Source: Synanceia verrucosa
Taxonomy: Eukaryota > Chordata > Actinopteri > Perciformes > Synanceiidae
NCBI GenBank assembly: GCA_029721515.1
Contig: CM056550.1
Location: 19,095,119-19,159,118 of the forward strand
Length of the DNA: 64,000 nt
Direction of reading: 5' to 3'
Position numbers and translations under genes: made by a program. A model generated the notes under the pieces. That model did no database searches and was not told the DNA's origin. It saw only the letters and a program-made list of their open reading frames with translations. Below, in pieces: positions 63,520 to 64,000 of the stretch; position 1 is the stretch's first letter, and each line of letters begins with the position of its first letter.

Positions 63520-64000
63520 ACACCTGGGCCAGACTGAATCAATCTACCTGTGAGTTTCTGAATGACCTCTCAGTTCTTTAGGGGGCGAGTGGACCTGTGC
63601 TGCCTGACAGACTGAATGTCTTTGAACACACCACATAATTAATCAGACACTAGACACCAAAATCAGAGGATTTTTTCACTCCATTTAGTTGTGCTTCAGT
63701 GTCAGAGTAGAATAAAATTAGTTTTTTTATTCATCTCCTGTAGGGGAAATTCACCTGCTACAGCAGGGTAAAACAAGCTACAGTAAGAAAGAAACAACAT
63801 CAATGAAATGATAGAATAATAATTAGTAATAAAATATTTACAGTGTGTACTATAGAAAAAAAGAAGAAAAATGGGAAATGAAATCAAAACCCAATAATTA
63901 GATGTATTTTTGCTATTTGAAATATGGATGTGACTTAATTATGATGTATGAAAATATAAAAAATAATTAATAAAAATGACATTGCCAGTAATAACAAACT
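62151..64000 (+). other. rnf157 intron running off the window
   Basis: No further rnf157 exon was recognised. The stretch has an (AAT)n-like run near 62620, a CTTAAAATGTCTTAAATT repeat (62940-63050), a (GT)n microsatellite (63475-63517) and AT-rich DNA. Confidence 0.55.
63475..63517. repeat. (GT)n microsatellite
   Basis: An uninterrupted GT dinucleotide run of about 43 bases. Confidence 0.95.

Overview
The window is nuclear DNA from a ray-finned fish, most likely a percomorph teleost. The evidence is intron-split vertebrate genes with compact introns, teleost-like protein sequences, and many fish-type interspersed repeats (piggyBac-like MITEs, L2/Rex-type LINE tails, short repeats rich in GCTAAC). 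No prokaryotic, viral or organellar gene was seen. The gene models were assembled by hand from splice-site phase and remembered family sequences. No search was run.

Left block (1-19.4 kb) matches the human 10q24 neighbourhood SFXN2-ARL3-TRIM8. It holds the 5' part of sfxn2 (minus, running off the left edge), a complete arl3 (plus) sharing a head-to-head promoter with sfxn2, and a complete trim8 (minus, five coding exons) convergent with arl3. Middle block (19.4-29.5 kb) has no protein gene that I can support. It contains a cluster of three spliceosomal snRNA loci, all on the minus strand: a U5 variant at about 24.3 kb, a U2-like RNA lacking its distal stem-loop at about 25.4 kb, and a more canonical U5 at about 26.3 kb. 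Both U5 genes have Pol II snRNA promoters, with a PSE-like box at about -45 to -65 and a ZNF143/Staf-type box at about -210 to -230. Right block (29.5-64 kb) matches human 17q25: an ST6GALNAC1/2-type sialyltransferase, mxra7 and srsf2 (all minus, all complete), then rnf157 (plus, head-to-head with srsf2, 3' end beyond the window).

The genes are housekeeping or signalling genes and do not form one pathway. Two themes link neighbours. Splicing is represented by the U2/U5 snRNAs and srsf2. Ubiquitin ligation is represented by trim8 and rnf157. The best points for follow-up are the snRNA cluster, apparent substitutions at conserved catalytic positions in the sialyltransferase, an apparent spliced 3' extension of srsf2, and a nested foldback transposon between mxra7 and the sialyltransferase gene.
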